64,000 bases of DNA from Deltaproteobacteria bacterium (GCA_018433775.1 JAHDQN010000001.1:16555-80554), one strand, 5' to 3'. Numbered from the stretch's first letter, positions 34,609 to 43,493 are shown. Numbers and translations are program-made. Notes: generated from the letters alone by a model not told the origin.

Positions 34609-36336
34609 TCAGCAGACCTTGCAGGTGCTGCAGGTGACGACCTGGTCTGGCCTGCTTTGGTCGCGGTAGATGGTGATGCCTTTGCAGCCGAGATCATAGG
34701 CGAGCTGGAAGGTATCCTTCATGCCCTGGATGGTGATGTTCGAGGGAAAGTTGATGGTCTTGGATACGGCGCTGTCCGTATGGCGCTGAAAGGCCGCCTG
34801 GATTCTGACGTGCTGCGAGGGCGGGATGTCCAGCGCCGTGACGAAGAGATCGCGCAGTTCCGGGGCAAGAAGGGAAACGTCGGGAGACGGGCCACGGGAA
34901 GTCCGGGCGCCTTCACTCTCCGGGTCTTTCATGGCATGCTCCGCGGCAAATCTCCGGAAGACCGGGTCGATCTCGTGCAGCTCGATTCCGCCTGCGGCTC
35001 TTCTCGTGGTGCTGATGCCGAAGATCGGCTCGATTCCCGAAGAGCAGCCGGCAATGATGCTCAGGCTTCCGGTGGGCGCAATGGTGGTGACCAGGGCGTT
35101 CCGCAGGGGAGCCTCGTTTCGCATAGCATAGACGCTCCTGCTGAAGTTCGGGAACGGGCCCCGCCGCCCGGCAAGCTCTCGGGAGGCCTCGCGGGCCTGC
35201 TGCGTGATGTAGGCCATGATCTCTTCGGCGATCCTGACGCTCTCGTCCGATCCGTAGCGCATACCCATCAGGATGAGAAAATGCGCGAATCCCATAACCC
35301 CCAGGCCGATCTTCCTGTTTGCACGGGTGATTTTTTCGATCTCGGGCAGGGGGAAGTGATTCACGTCGATCACGTCGTCGAGGAACCTGACCCCGAGCTT
35401 TACGGTCTCCCCGAGTTTTTTCCAGTCGACCTCGGGCCCCCGTGCGCCCGGGCGGACCATCTTTACCATATTGACCGAGCCCAGGTTGCACGACTCGTAG
35501 GGCAGAAGCGGCTGCTCGCCGCAAGGGTTGGTGGCCTCGATGCCACCCAGGGAGGGTGTCGGATTGTCCCGGTTGATCCGGTCGAGGAAGAGCACGCCCG
35601 GCTCGCCGCTCTTCCATGCGGACCCGACCATCAGATCGAAGAGTTCGCGTGCATTCACCCGGGCTTCGGGCATCCGGGTCCGGGGGTTGACGAGCTCGAT
35701 CTCGCGGTTTGCCTTCACGGCATGCATGAAATCATCCGTGATGCCCACGGAGAGGTTGAAGCTCCGGAGCTCCTCCGGGTCTCCCTTGACCTCGATGAAC
35801 TCCCGGATATCGGGATGATCCACCCTCAGCACCCCCATATTCGCCCCGCGCCTCGTTCCTCCCTGCTTGATGATCTCGGTGGCGGCGTTGAAGATCTTCA
35901 TGAAGGAGACCGGGCCGCTCGCGATGCCGCTGGTGGCGGCCACGATGTCGTTCTTCGGCCGCAGGCGGCTGAAGGAAAACCCGGTCCCACCACCGCTCTG
36001 GTGGATCAGGGCCGTTTCCTTGAGCGTTTCGAAGATAGACTCCAGGTTGTCCTGAAGGGGGAGAACGAAACACGCGGAGAGCTGGCCCAGATCTCTTCCT
36101 GCATTCATGAGGGTAGGGGAGTTCGGCAGAAACTCCAGAGAGCTCATGAGCTCGAAGAAGCGCTCTTCGTGCCGGGAAGACCTGGTGTTCCAATCATATA
36201 CCTTCTCGGCGGCAGCCACATGGCGGGCCACCCGGCGGAACATGTCAACCGGCGTCTCCACCATCTCTCCGTGCTCGTCCTTTTTCAGGTACCTGGCTTG
36301 AAGTATCCTGTACGCATTCTCCGACAGCTCTGCCAT
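34609..36336 (-). CDS. nrdJ: Adenosylcobalamin-dependent (class II) ribonucleotide reductase
   Basis: This 575-residue enzyme converts ribonucleotides to deoxyribonucleotides using coenzyme B12, independent of oxygen. FLPNSPTLMNAGRDLGQLSACF carries the substrate-site Ser/Cys region in two adjacent parts, and HQSGGGTGFSFSRLRP, GTRRGANMG and NPCGEQPLLPYESCNLGSVN mark the active-site barrel with the radical Cys in NPCGE. The C-terminus ends in CSTCKVC, the redox pair that accepts thioredoxin electrons. It is a compact form without long extensions. AAGGAGGG precedes ATG 36336. No cobalamin riboswitch was recognised in the 236 bp upstream. Confidence 0.95.
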   Translation of the reverse strand: MAELSENAYRILQARYLKKDEHGEMVETPVDMFRRVARHVAAAEKVYDWNTRSSRHEERFFELMSSLEFLPNSPTLMNAGRDLGQLSACFVLPLQDNLESIFETLKETALIHQSGGGTGFSFSRLRPKNDIVAATSGIASGPVSFMKIFNAATEIIKQGGTRRGANMGVLRVDHPDIREFIEVKGDPEELRSFNLSVGITDDFMHAVKANREIELVNPRTRMPEARVNARELFDLMVGSAWKSGEPGVLFLDRINRDNPTPSLGGIEATNPCGEQPLLPYESCNLGSVNMVKMVRPGARGPEVDWKKLGETVKLGVRFLDDVIDVNHFPLPEIEKITRANRKIGLGVMGFAHFLILMGMRYGSDESVRIAEEIMAYITQQAREASRELAGRRGPFPNFSRSVYAMRNEAPLRNALVTTIAPTGSLSIIAGCSSGIEPIFGISTTRRAAGGIELHEIDPVFRRFAAEHAMKDPESEGARTSRGPSPDVSLLAPELRDLFVTALDIPPSQHVRIQAAFQRHTDSAVSKTINFPSNITIQGMKDTFQLAYDLGCKGITIYRDQSRPDQVVTCSTCKVC

Positions 36337-36572
36337 CCCGGACCGTCCCTCCTTTTCCGTAGTAATAACGATGACGCCTGTTCCGGGGAAGACCCTTCAA
36401 TGAACCTGCTTGAAATACGCTCTCTTTTGGAGATAGTATATTCTTAAAGAAATCGCCGGAGCTTCCGCGCTCATCAGGGATGGTGAAGAAAAGGGAGACG
36501 GCTGACGGGACCGGCCGGGAAAGCTCTCAAGAGTCCCTTCGATAGTGAGTACTTCTTTAAGGGGAGGGTGAA

Positions 36573-37028
36573 ATGAGGAAGAGGTGGCGGACAGTGGGCG
36601 TGTGCATGGCCGTCGTGGCGCTGGTGTCAGTGGCTTCGGTCGCCGTGGCGCAGCGGACCACCGTGGTGGGCATAGCCTACGGCACCTATGAGATCGTTGC
36701 CGACAGCGGAGACGTCTATGAGGTGGTGGCCGATGAAAAGGGCAGCGAGCTTGCCGGCCTGGACGGTATGAGGGTGAGCGCCAGCGGTCTGCTCGACATC
36801 GACAGCGGGCGCATGATCCTCCAGGTGATGTCGTACAAGGTGCTGGAGGACCAGCTCCTGGACCAGGATGAGATCATCGGGCAGGAACCCCTCGAACCCA
36901 TGATGGAAGACGATTATCCGCCGGAAGAAGATCCCTTTCCCGAGGAAGTGCCCTACTTCGAAGAAGAGCCCCTGGCCGAGCGGGAATATCTGGACGGAGA
37001 GCCGCCCGAAGACATGCTCCCGGAATAG
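36573..37028 (+). CDS. Small secreted acidic protein of unknown function
   Basis: This 151-residue protein has a signal peptide (cleavage near VAVAQ), then a compact beta-rich domain (about residues 28-90; TTVVGIAYGTYEIV, DGMRVSASGLLDID) that looks like a small OB-type or strand-rich fold. After it comes a very acidic, Pro/Glu-rich tail (about residues 98-151). The tail may bind cations or act as a flexible spacer. It matches no family I can name. GGGGAGG precedes the ATG, and no neighbour is close enough to suggest an operon. Confidence 0.75.
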   Translation: MRKRWRTVGVCMAVVALVSVASVAVAQRTTVVGIAYGTYEIVADSGDVYEVVADEKGSELAGLDGMRVSASGLLDIDSGRMILQVMSYKVLEDQLLDQDEIIGQEPLEPMMEDDYPPEEDPFPEEVPYFEEEPLAEREYLDGEPPEDMLPE

Positions 37029-37105
37029 GCGTGGATGATCTGATTCCCCCTGCTCCCGGACCGCGAGCACACGGCTGCGGATGAATCGATCCCGGGTGTG
37101 CGGCG

Positions 37106-37471
37106 CTAGTGGTGATGCTCTCCGCAGCCCTCATGGGCCGCGCATGACGTGCCGGAGTCGTTCAGCGATCCGTTGAGCCATTCCTCGACCACCTGCGTCA
37201 CGTTGCCGCTGCATCCGCGGACGACCTCGATCCCGTGAGAGGCCAGCACATTGACCGCACCGGCGCCCATATTGCCCGCGAGCATGACCTTTACCCCCAT
37301 GCCCGCCAGGACGCCCACGATATTCGACTTGCAGCCGCAGCCTGCAGGCGGCTGAACGATCTCCCGGTCTACGATCTTTCCCTGATCGTCCACCGTCATC
37401 ACGGTAAAGTGCTCGCAGTGTCCGAAATGGCTGTCCACCCTGTCTCCGGTCGAAGGAAGTGCAATCTTCAT
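37106..37471 (-). CDS. NifX/NifB-type dinitrogenase iron-molybdenum cofactor family protein
   Basis: This 121-residue protein has the Nitro_FeMo-Co fold found in NifX, NifY and the C-terminus of NifB. MKIALPSTGDRVDSHFGHCEHF, written in two parts as MKIALPSTGD and SHFGHCEHF, is the canonical start, and GCKSNIVGVLAGMGVKVML and GAGAVNVL follow. Stand-alone relatives are common in anaerobes that do not fix nitrogen and are thought to bind metal or Fe-S clusters. The tail CAAHEGCGEHHH adds possible metal ligands. ATG 37471 follows GGAG and lies just behind a possible 42-codon gene, so the pair may be co-translated. Confidence 0.92.
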   Translation of the reverse strand: MKIALPSTGDRVDSHFGHCEHFTVMTVDDQGKIVDREIVQPPAGCGCKSNIVGVLAGMGVKVMLAGNMGAGAVNVLASHGIEVVRGCSGNVTQVVEEWLNGSLNDSGTSCAAHEGCGEHHH

Positions 37472-37472
37472 C

Positions 37473-37601
37473 TCATGTTCTCCATTCTGCAGGTAATTGT
37501 CCCTCCAACGATGCTTTGACCACCATCTCACGCATCTTTGCCGGGTCAGGCAGGATGCATGGACGGTGCCACGCAAACGTATCCGGAACGAAGTGTTTCA
37601 T
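37473..37601 (-). CDS. Possible small protein upstream of the NifX-type gene
   Basis: This 42-codon frame begins MKHFVPDTFAWHRP and ends EGQLPAEWRT. It stops one base before the start of the NifX-type gene, and that gene's ribosome site lies inside its last codons. The sequence is not low complexity and has a sensible start and stop, but GGAG is about 14 nt upstream, which is far. It has no known family. It may be a genuine leader-type or partner protein, or chance. Confidence 0.4.
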   Translation of the reverse strand: MKHFVPDTFAWHRPCILPDPAKMREMVVKASLEGQLPAEWRT

Positions 37602-37686
37602 AATCACAAAATGCGTTCTCCAATCAACCCCCTTTTGAATGGGGAACTCTCGAGACCCTTTTGCCGGGAAGGCAATGGGAAGCCGT

Positions 37687-38694
37687 TTATGTGTACTTTG
37701 CAGGCCCGGTGATATCCCGGTAGTACAGGTTCCTGACCACCATGGTGAGCGGTACGGCCAGAATCGTGCCCACCGATCCCAGCACCCACGACCAGAAAAT
37801 GAGCGAGAGGATGATGAGCAGGAACGGGATATCGAGAGTCTTTTCCATGAACCTCGGCTTGAGGACGTTGTCCCACAGGAGATTGTTGATCGTGAACAGG
37901 ACCAGGACCGCCACGGCGGTCACAGCACCGGATTCCAGAAAACCCAGCACCACGGGCGGCACGACAGCGACAAAACCGCCGATAACCGGGATGAAATTCA
38001 TGAAAAAGAAAAGGATTCCCCAGGTCACGGCGAAGTCTATGCCCAGGGCAAGGTACAGGATGATATTGATAACGGCCTGGACTGCGCCGGTGGCGCTCGT
38101 GACGGCCACGTAGGCCTGGACGTCTCTGCTTGCATCCTGAAAAATCGATATGAGCGGTCTATTTCCTCGGTCTTGCGAATTTTTCCTGTCCTCTCCCAGA
38201 AACTCAAACAGCAGAATGGCTATGAGAATGACGAGCAGCAGGGTATTGCCGAGCAGGTTGCCAATCTGCCCCAGAATCATGCGGGCATATCCCATCACGC
38301 GTGAGGGTGTGAGACCCTCCAAAGGTCTGACCTGGGAGAGGTCGATGTCCCGGGCCGCCAGATAATCGATAATGGTGGCATAGGTGCCTGCCAGGTTGGT
38401 CTCGTAGGCGGGCAGCCTCTGGGTCAAGCCAACGATGGAATAGCTCATGAACACGGCGAGCGCGATGCCGCCGAAGATCACGATCAGGAGCGTGGCGAGC
38501 ACTGCCGGCGCCTCGGGCACACGGTTGCGCATCATCCAGTTGGGCAGGGGCAGGATGGCATATGCAAGAAGCCATGCAAGGAAAATGATGTTCAGCACAT
38601 TGGCCATGGCCTGCATGCCCGCAACGATGATGACCAGGCACGCCCCGCCGATGAGGATGCGCATCAAAAGAGAATCGGCTTGTGAGTTTCTCAT
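37687..38694 (-). CDS. AI-2E family (PerM-type) permease
   Basis: This 335-residue inner-membrane protein has about seven to eight hydrophobic segments in the layout of the AI-2E/PerM family: two N-terminal helices, a soluble stretch, a long C-terminal set of helices and the conserved FIPVIGGFVAVVPP segment. Characterised relatives export autoinducer-2 or act in Na/H antiport, so the substrate here is uncertain. ATG 38694 follows GGAGG and was preferred over ATG 38742. The gene stands alone between the NifX-type gene and a repeat-bearing spacer. Confidence 0.9.
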   Translation of the reverse strand: MRNSQADSLLMRILIGGACLVIIVAGMQAMANVLNIIFLAWLLAYAILPLPNWMMRNRVPEAPAVLATLLIVIFGGIALAVFMSYSIVGLTQRLPAYETNLAGTYATIIDYLAARDIDLSQVRPLEGLTPSRVMGYARMILGQIGNLLGNTLLLVILIAILLFEFLGEDRKNSQDRGNRPLISIFQDASRDVQAYVAVTSATGAVQAVINIILYLALGIDFAVTWGILFFFMNFIPVIGGFVAVVPPVVLGFLESGAVTAVAVLVLFTINNLLWDNVLKPRFMEKTLDIPFLLIILSLIFWSWVLGSVGTILAVPLTMVVRNLYYRDITGPAKYT

Positions 38695-38769
38695 GCCCCT
38701 GCCTCCACGGGAACGGGACCCTGGAAATGAGGATACGGGCAAGGAGCCCGACTCTCAAGTTCGCAAGTT

Positions 38770-38811
38770 AGGGGACGTCCGGTTAGGGGACGTCCGTGAA
38801 ATTTGGAAATT
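38770..38811 (+). repeat. Family-2 repeats (one truncated, one near-complete)
   Basis: A truncated copy with only the head and first stem (38770-38780) is followed directly by a near-complete copy (38785-38811), in which the distal stem is GGAA instead of GGAC. Both are on the plus strand, but no plus-strand gene ends nearby, so this site breaks the gene-end rule. The surrounding 38695-39051 spacer holds no supported gene. Confidence 0.82.
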
Positions 38812-39051
38812 TATTTACTTTATCCTGATCACAACATCACGGTACGGAAACCGGGCATCAGGGGACTCGAAGGCCTTTTATGCCAACGTGAAGAGAACAT
38901 GACAGGGTTTCCGATCCCGGCATGTGTTTATGCCGCGAGACAGACACCCGTGCAAAAGTGGCCGTTCTGTGGCGACTGCCAAAGGCAGGTGCAGGGTTTC
39001 CTTTAAGGGCCTATAAGGCATGGATGTCTTGGGGTCATATCGGAGAGCGGC

Positions 39052-39984
39052 CTACAGGGAACATGCGTCGCCGGTCTGCCTCCCGCTGATGAAATCCGGC
39101 CGCGCATAGTCCGGGTTGGGGTACGAATAAAAGCCTTTTTTTGTCTTATGCCCCAGCTCGTCCCGGTCCACATAGGCCTTGAGGAAAACGGCGTTCGCCT
39201 TTGCCTGGGGGTCATTGTTCTTCTGCGCCCAGTAGTCGGTGATGGTCCATACGGTCTTGAGCCCGATCTGGTCCATGATGCCAAAGGGGCCAATGGGCGT
39301 GTGCATGATGCCCATCCATGCCCGGTCGATGTCCTCGACGCTCGCTATGCGCCGTGATGCAAGTGTGAGGGCGGTCTGGATGAGGTTCGAGATCATGGCG
39401 TTGAACACATAACCGTGGTTTTCCCGGTGCAGCATGATGGGAATCTGCCCGATGCTCAGCGCGAAATCGTGTACGAGCCGTGTTACCTCTGGATCAGTGC
39501 CCGGATGCGGCATGACATCCACCACATTCGTGGTCCGGACATCGTGGAAGTGAAGCGCCGCCAGCCTTTCGGGCCTGCCTGCGGCATGGGCGAACTTCGA
39601 CGGCAAGAGCAGGGATGTGTTGGTGGTGAAGACGGTGTGCTCCGGGCAGAGCTCGTGAAACCGGGCAAAGATCTCTGCTTTGATCTCCGGTATCTCGGGA
39701 ACGGATTCGCTGACGATGTCGGCCCCTGATGCAGCCTCTCGGGGATCGGTGGTTGCGGTGATGCGGGCCATGGTTTCCGCCAGCTCGTCACCGGTGATCC
39801 TCCCCGCGGGGACAAACCAGGAATTCCCGAGCTTTTCCATGGATCTCAATGCTTGGGCGAGGATCTCCCCTGAGATGTCGTACATGACCACCTCGTAGCC
39901 GTGCATGGCGCAGACAAAGCCGATCTGCCGGCCCATGGTCCCGGCGCCGAGAATGAGCACCTTTCGTATGGAATCGATGTTCAT
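39052..39984 (-). CDS. 3-hydroxyacyl-CoA dehydrogenase
   Basis: This 310-residue NAD-dependent enzyme should oxidise 3-hydroxyacyl-CoA to 3-oxoacyl-CoA in beta-oxidation or the reverse in synthesis. The Rossmann motif is VLILGAGTMGRQIG, the catalytic His is in ALHFHDVRTTNVV and the C-terminal helical domain contains MGIMHTPIGPFGIMDQIGL. ATG 39984 follows GGAGG; the longer in-frame start at 40056 lacks that support. The SDR gene at 40079 is upstream in the same direction, with 94 bp between them, so the two may form an operon opposite the TetR-controlled gene pair. Confidence 0.92.
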   Translation of the reverse strand: MNIDSIRKVLILGAGTMGRQIGFVCAMHGYEVVMYDISGEILAQALRSMEKLGNSWFVPAGRITGDELAETMARITATTDPREAASGADIVSESVPEIPEIKAEIFARFHELCPEHTVFTTNTSLLLPSKFAHAAGRPERLAALHFHDVRTTNVVDVMPHPGTDPEVTRLVHDFALSIGQIPIMLHRENHGYVFNAMISNLIQTALTLASRRIASVEDIDRAWMGIMHTPIGPFGIMDQIGLKTVWTITDYWAQKNNDPQAKANAVFLKAYVDRDELGHKTKKGFYSYPNPDYARPDFISGRQTGDACSL

Positions 39985-40078
39985 GGATTTTCCTCCCATT
40001 TTCGCAGATATGTCGCGTGTCCGAACTTTTTGTGAAGTGTCCTGTGCCGTGAACACTCACGGTTTTTCCCCAAAGGCC

Positions 40079-40843
40079 TTATGCCAGTGCCCCTCCGTCC
40101 ACCACGAAACACGCACCGGTAGTGAAACTGGCGGCATCGGACACGAGATAGAGCACTGCGCCGGAGATCTCGCGCGGCTGGGCGTGCCGTGCCAGAGGGA
40201 TCATCTTAACCGCGAGGTCGTGGATGTCCCGGTTTTCCATGATGGCCTTGGAGAAGTGCGTGTCCACCAGTCCGGGAAGCAGGGCGTTGACCCGGATGTT
40301 CTTGCCGGCGAGCTCCTTGGCGAAGGCCCTGGTCATGGAGATCATCCCTGCCTTGGTGATGGAATAGATGCCCTGAAAGGGTGCCGGCCTGACTCCGTTG
40401 ACGGATGACACGTTCACGATGGAGCCGCCCCCTGCATCGGCCATGAGCCGCGCGGCATGACTGATCATGAAGAAGGGCCCTTTCAGGTTCACGTCAAAGG
40501 TCTTGTCCCAGATTTTTTCGTCCGCGCCCAGCATCTCGCCGAAATAGGGATTGGTGGCCGCGTTGTTGACCAGGATGTCGAGTCTGCCGAACAGCATCCG
40601 TATGTCATCGAAGAGCTGCTCTATCTGCCCCGGGTCACCCATGTGACAGGGCATCACCTCGGCCTTTCCTCCCCGTGCGCTGATCTTCTCAGCCACGCTC
40701 TTCAGTGCTTCCGCCTTTCTGCTCACGAGAATGCACTGAGCCCCGTAATCCGCGAGGGTGACCGCCACGGCCTCTCCGATTCCCCTGCTGGCTCCGGTGA
40801 TCAGTGCCAGCTTTCCGTTCAGTGAAAAGCTCACCTTCTCCAT
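40079..40843 (-). CDS. Short-chain dehydrogenase/reductase (FabG-like)
   Basis: This 254-residue SDR has the TGASRGIG cofactor motif, NNAA in DILVNNAATN, catalytic Ser in VNVSSVNG and the Tyr/Lys pair in YSITK. Similar proteins reduce or oxidise hydroxyacyl or alcohol substrates. ATG 40843 was chosen because AAGGAG lies at ideal spacing; ATG 40861 with GGGGAGA upstream is a second possibility. Together with the 3-hydroxyacyl-CoA dehydrogenase it is transcribed away from a TetR gene, so that regulator may control both sides. Confidence 0.92.
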   Translation of the reverse strand: MEKVSFSLNGKLALITGASRGIGEAVAVTLADYGAQCILVSRKAEALKSVAEKISARGGKAEVMPCHMGDPGQIEQLFDDIRMLFGRLDILVNNAATNPYFGEMLGADEKIWDKTFDVNLKGPFFMISHAARLMADAGGGSIVNVSSVNGVRPAPFQGIYSITKAGMISMTRAFAKELAGKNIRVNALLPGLVDTHFSKAIMENRDIHDLAVKMIPLARHAQPREISGAVLYLVSDAASFTTGACFVVDGGALA

Positions 40844-41197
40844 TTCGTGCTCCTTGTTCATCACGTTGTCTCCCCAAGGATTCTTCCTGAGGAATATCCG
40901 TATCCACCGATTGTTCCACCTCACCCTTAAAACAGACCATAACTATGAAAAAAACAATCATAACAAAGACCGACTATGATAATAAAACAATAAACCGGCT
41001 CAAGCAAAATAAAAACTAGTCGAAAAGAAAGACAAAGTCAATTAAAACTTGACAAAAACAAAGAAGGAGACTACTTAACTCATATGAGACAGAGATCGAC
41101 CATGAAAATATGCTTCGCAATCAGAGCATTGCTTTTCGTTTTCGCCTGTGGATACCCTTCCACTTGGAAAATACCAAAGAGGTAAGGAGGAAAAGAC
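40844..41197. promoter_or_regulatory. AT-rich divergent regulatory region
   Basis: This 354-bp spacer between the divergent SDR and TetR genes contains a markedly A-rich stretch (about 40930-41080), unlike the GC-rich surroundings. Such regions usually hold overlapping promoters and operators. A promoter-like pair and palindrome are listed separately at 41049-41088. No gene was seen. Confidence 0.6.
41049..41088 (+). promoter_or_regulatory. Promoter-like pair and possible TetR operator
   Basis: TTGACA (41049-41054) and a weak TACTTA (41072-41077) are spaced 17 bp apart. The perfect palindrome CTCATATGAG (41079-41088) would cover the transcription start. It is a candidate operator for the adjacent TetR regulator, not a proven site. 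Confidence 0.4.
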
Positions 41198-41884
41198 ATG
41201 GCGAGATCGAGCCCGAAGGAACAGCGGAGAGAGCGGATCATCGAAAGCGCGCTGAAGATCTTTGCGGAAAAAGGCTTTCAGGATGCGACCATCTCGGAGA
41301 TCAGCAAGGCGGCAGGGGTTTCCGATGCCACGGTGTACGAGTATTTCAAGACCAAAGAGGACCTGCTTTTCGTGATCCCCGAGGAGATCACCGAGAGATC
41401 CATCCGTGAGATCCGGGGCGTCATGCCCTTTCTGCGGGGTGCCGAGTCAAAGCTCAGGACCATCGTGCAGGGGTATGTCACCACTTATGAGAACAACCCG
41501 GAATACGCGAACCTGATCATGCTCCAGCTCAAGACCAACCGCAACTTCCTGAAGACCCCGGCGTTCGAGGTGGTCCGCGAGGCCGCGCAGGTGCTGCTTT
41601 CCTGCATCCAGGAGGGCATCGACGAAGGTGCGTTCAGGAAGGACACCGACCCGTACCTGGTGAGGGCAATGATCCTGGGGACCATCGAGCACCTCTTCAC
41701 GCGCAGGCATCTGCAGGGGACACCGGGCAGTTTCATGGACCGGGTCGACCCCCTGGTCGATCTGATACTCGACGGCATACGGGCCAGGAAAAAGTCCGGA
41801 GATGTCTCTCTCCATCTGCATATCGCCGGACAGGACATCCTGCCGGTCGAAGACACCGGTATCACGGAGGAGAAAAAGACATGA
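41198..41884 (+). CDS. TetR/AcrR family transcriptional regulator
   Basis: This 228-residue regulator has the TetR N-terminal helix-turn-helix: RERIIESALKIFAEKGFQDA, then ISEISKAAGVSDATVYEYF, with the KTKEDLL helix. The C-terminal helical half is expected to bind a ligand, as in fatty-acid or acyl-CoA-responsive relatives. The position suggests control of the dehydratase-like gene downstream and of the divergent 3-hydroxyacyl-CoA dehydrogenase/SDR pair. AAGGAGG precedes the ATG. The following gene starts 59 bp after its stop, or overlaps it if the longer start is used. Confidence 0.93.
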   Translation: MARSSPKEQRRERIIESALKIFAEKGFQDATISEISKAAGVSDATVYEYFKTKEDLLFVIPEEITERSIREIRGVMPFLRGAESKLRTIVQGYVTTYENNPEYANLIMLQLKTNRNFLKTPAFEVVREAAQVLLSCIQEGIDEGAFRKDTDPYLVRAMILGTIEHLFTRRHLQGTPGSFMDRVDPLVDLILDGIRARKKSGDVSLHLHIAGQDILPVEDTGITEEKKT

Positions 41885-41943
41885 CCATTGAAGCGGTGAA
41901 GGAACCGGCCGGGCTTGAGGCCCGGGAGCGAAGGAGGCACAGT

Positions 41944-43434
41944 ATGAGGACACGGGAGCAGTATATCGAGGGGCTGCGCAAGCTGCGCAGGAACCTTTAC
42001 TACAACGGGTCGCGCATCGACCGCGACGACGAGCTGCAGCAGCCCACGCTCAACGTGATGGGGACCACCTTCGACGCGGTCAGAGATCCCGAGCTCAAGG
42101 ATCTGTGCACCGCCACCTCTCACCTGACCGGCCAGACCATCAACCGCTTCTGCCATATCCATCAGAACCCGGACGATCTCCATAAGAAGCAGAACATGAC
42201 CCGCGCCCTGTGCCGCAAGGTGGGTTTCTGCATCCAGCGCTGCATGGGCATCGATGCGGTCAATGCCGTCAACGCCGTCTCGTTCGAGGCGGACAGGCTC
42301 AACGGCGGCCACACCGAATACCACAAGAATTTTCTGAAGTGGCTCGAATACTTCCAGGCCGGCGACCTGGTAGGTGCCTGCGCCCAGACCGACGTCAAGG
42401 GCGAGCGGCTGAAAAGGCCCATCCAGCAGGCGGACCCGGACATGTACCTGCACGTGGTGGAAAAGAAGAGCGACGGCATCGTGGTGAGGGGATGCAAGCT
42501 GCACATATCCGAGGCATCCATTGCGGACGAGATCATGGTCATTCCCACCCGGGCGCTCGGCCCGGACGAGAAGGAGTATGCCGTGGCCTTCGCGGTTCCG
42601 GCAGACCACGAGGGAGTCAAGCAGGTCCTGTCCATCCACAACTTCCGGGGGCGCAGGCATTATAAAAAAGGATTTGTGGGCGGATATACAGACTCCTACC
42701 TCATCTTCGACAATGTCTTCGTGCCCTGGGAGCGGGTGTTCCTCTGCGGCGAAAACGACCACGGCGGCGTGTGTGCCCTGCTGTTCGCCCTGTTCCACCG
42801 GCACAGCTACTCGGGCTGCAAGCCCGCCATCGGCGATGTCCTTACCGGCATGGCGTCGCTGGCCGCACGGCACAACGGGATCCGGAAGACCTCGCATGTC
42901 CGGGAGATGCTTTCGGAGTTCATCAAGATCACCGAGCTGGGCTATGCAGCGGGCTACACGGCTTCAGCCCTGGGCAGGCCCGAGGTGTACATACCGGGAA
43001 TGGGCTCGGTGCCCTATGGCCCGGGAAGCTGCATCCCCAACTCGATCTATGCAAACGTCGGAAGGTGCCTCACGGGCGAGGCGGTGTTCAAGGAGCAGGA
43101 GATGCTCTGCAGCATCGCGGGCGGCCTGCCCGCGACCTTCCCCAACGAGGGCGACCTCACGGACCCCGAGCTCAAGCCCCTGCTGGAGAAATACCTCAGG
43201 CGCAACCCGGACATCCCGATCGAGGACCAGATCAAGTTCTGGATGCTCTACATCGACTACTCGTGCTCGGGATTCGCCGGGCCCATGAACTACGGCAACT
43301 ATCACGGCGGGGGCTCCCCCATCATGGAGCAGATCGCCATCACCTCGCAGTACGACATCCGGCTCAGGGAAAATATCGTGAACAGCATTGCCGGCATTGA
43401 AGAGCTGAAGCTCGGTACTCTCACCAGCTTATGA
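41944..43434 (+). CDS. 4-hydroxybutyryl-CoA dehydratase-like FAD/[4Fe-4S] enzyme
   Basis: This 496-residue protein belongs to the 4-hydroxyphenylacetate 3-hydroxylase/4-hydroxybutyryl-CoA dehydratase superfamily. Cys96 and Cys100 (FCIQRC), His285 and Cys292 (FHRHSYSGC) match the four [4Fe-4S] ligands of 4-hydroxybutyryl-CoA dehydratase, so it is more likely a dehydratase or isomerase than a flavin monooxygenase. The N-terminus MRTREQYIEGLRK aligns with that family. ATG 41944 follows AAGGAGG; ATG 41881, overlapping the regulator stop, would add 21 residues. It should act on a hydroxyacyl-CoA in the cytoplasm. A strong terminator ends the unit. Confidence 0.88.
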   Translation: MRTREQYIEGLRKLRRNLYYNGSRIDRDDELQQPTLNVMGTTFDAVRDPELKDLCTATSHLTGQTINRFCHIHQNPDDLHKKQNMTRALCRKVGFCIQRCMGIDAVNAVNAVSFEADRLNGGHTEYHKNFLKWLEYFQAGDLVGACAQTDVKGERLKRPIQQADPDMYLHVVEKKSDGIVVRGCKLHISEASIADEIMVIPTRALGPDEKEYAVAFAVPADHEGVKQVLSIHNFRGRRHYKKGFVGGYTDSYLIFDNVFVPWERVFLCGENDHGGVCALLFALFHRHSYSGCKPAIGDVLTGMASLAARHNGIRKTSHVREMLSEFIKITELGYAAGYTASALGRPEVYIPGMGSVPYGPGSCIPNSIYANVGRCLTGEAVFKEQEMLCSIAGGLPATFPNEGDLTDPELKPLLEKYLRRNPDIPIEDQIKFWMLYIDYSCSGFAGPMNYGNYHGGGSPIMEQIAITSQYDIRLRENIVNSIAGIEELKLGTLTSL

Positions 43435-43453
43435 TGGTCGCAATCCGGGTAAT

Positions 43454-43493
43454 GGGTACGCCTTTTTTACGAAAAGGCGTACCCGGTTTTTTT
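43454..43493 (+). terminator. Rho-independent terminator after the dehydratase-like gene
   Basis: A perfect 13-bp stem, GGGTACGCCTTTT paired with AAAAGGCGTACCC around a 5-nt loop (43454-43484), is followed by GG and a T7 run (43487-43493). It starts 20 bp after the stop codon. Confidence 0.93.

Noticed and set aside
36337..36572. Possible cobalamin riboswitch upstream of nrdJ
   Set aside because: No B12-box-like sequence or long conserved leader was seen in this 236-bp interval.
38899..39006. 35-codon frame with WPFCGDCQ in the spacer near 38.9 kb
   Set aside because: One CxxC pair and no convincing ribosome site are not enough to call a small gene.
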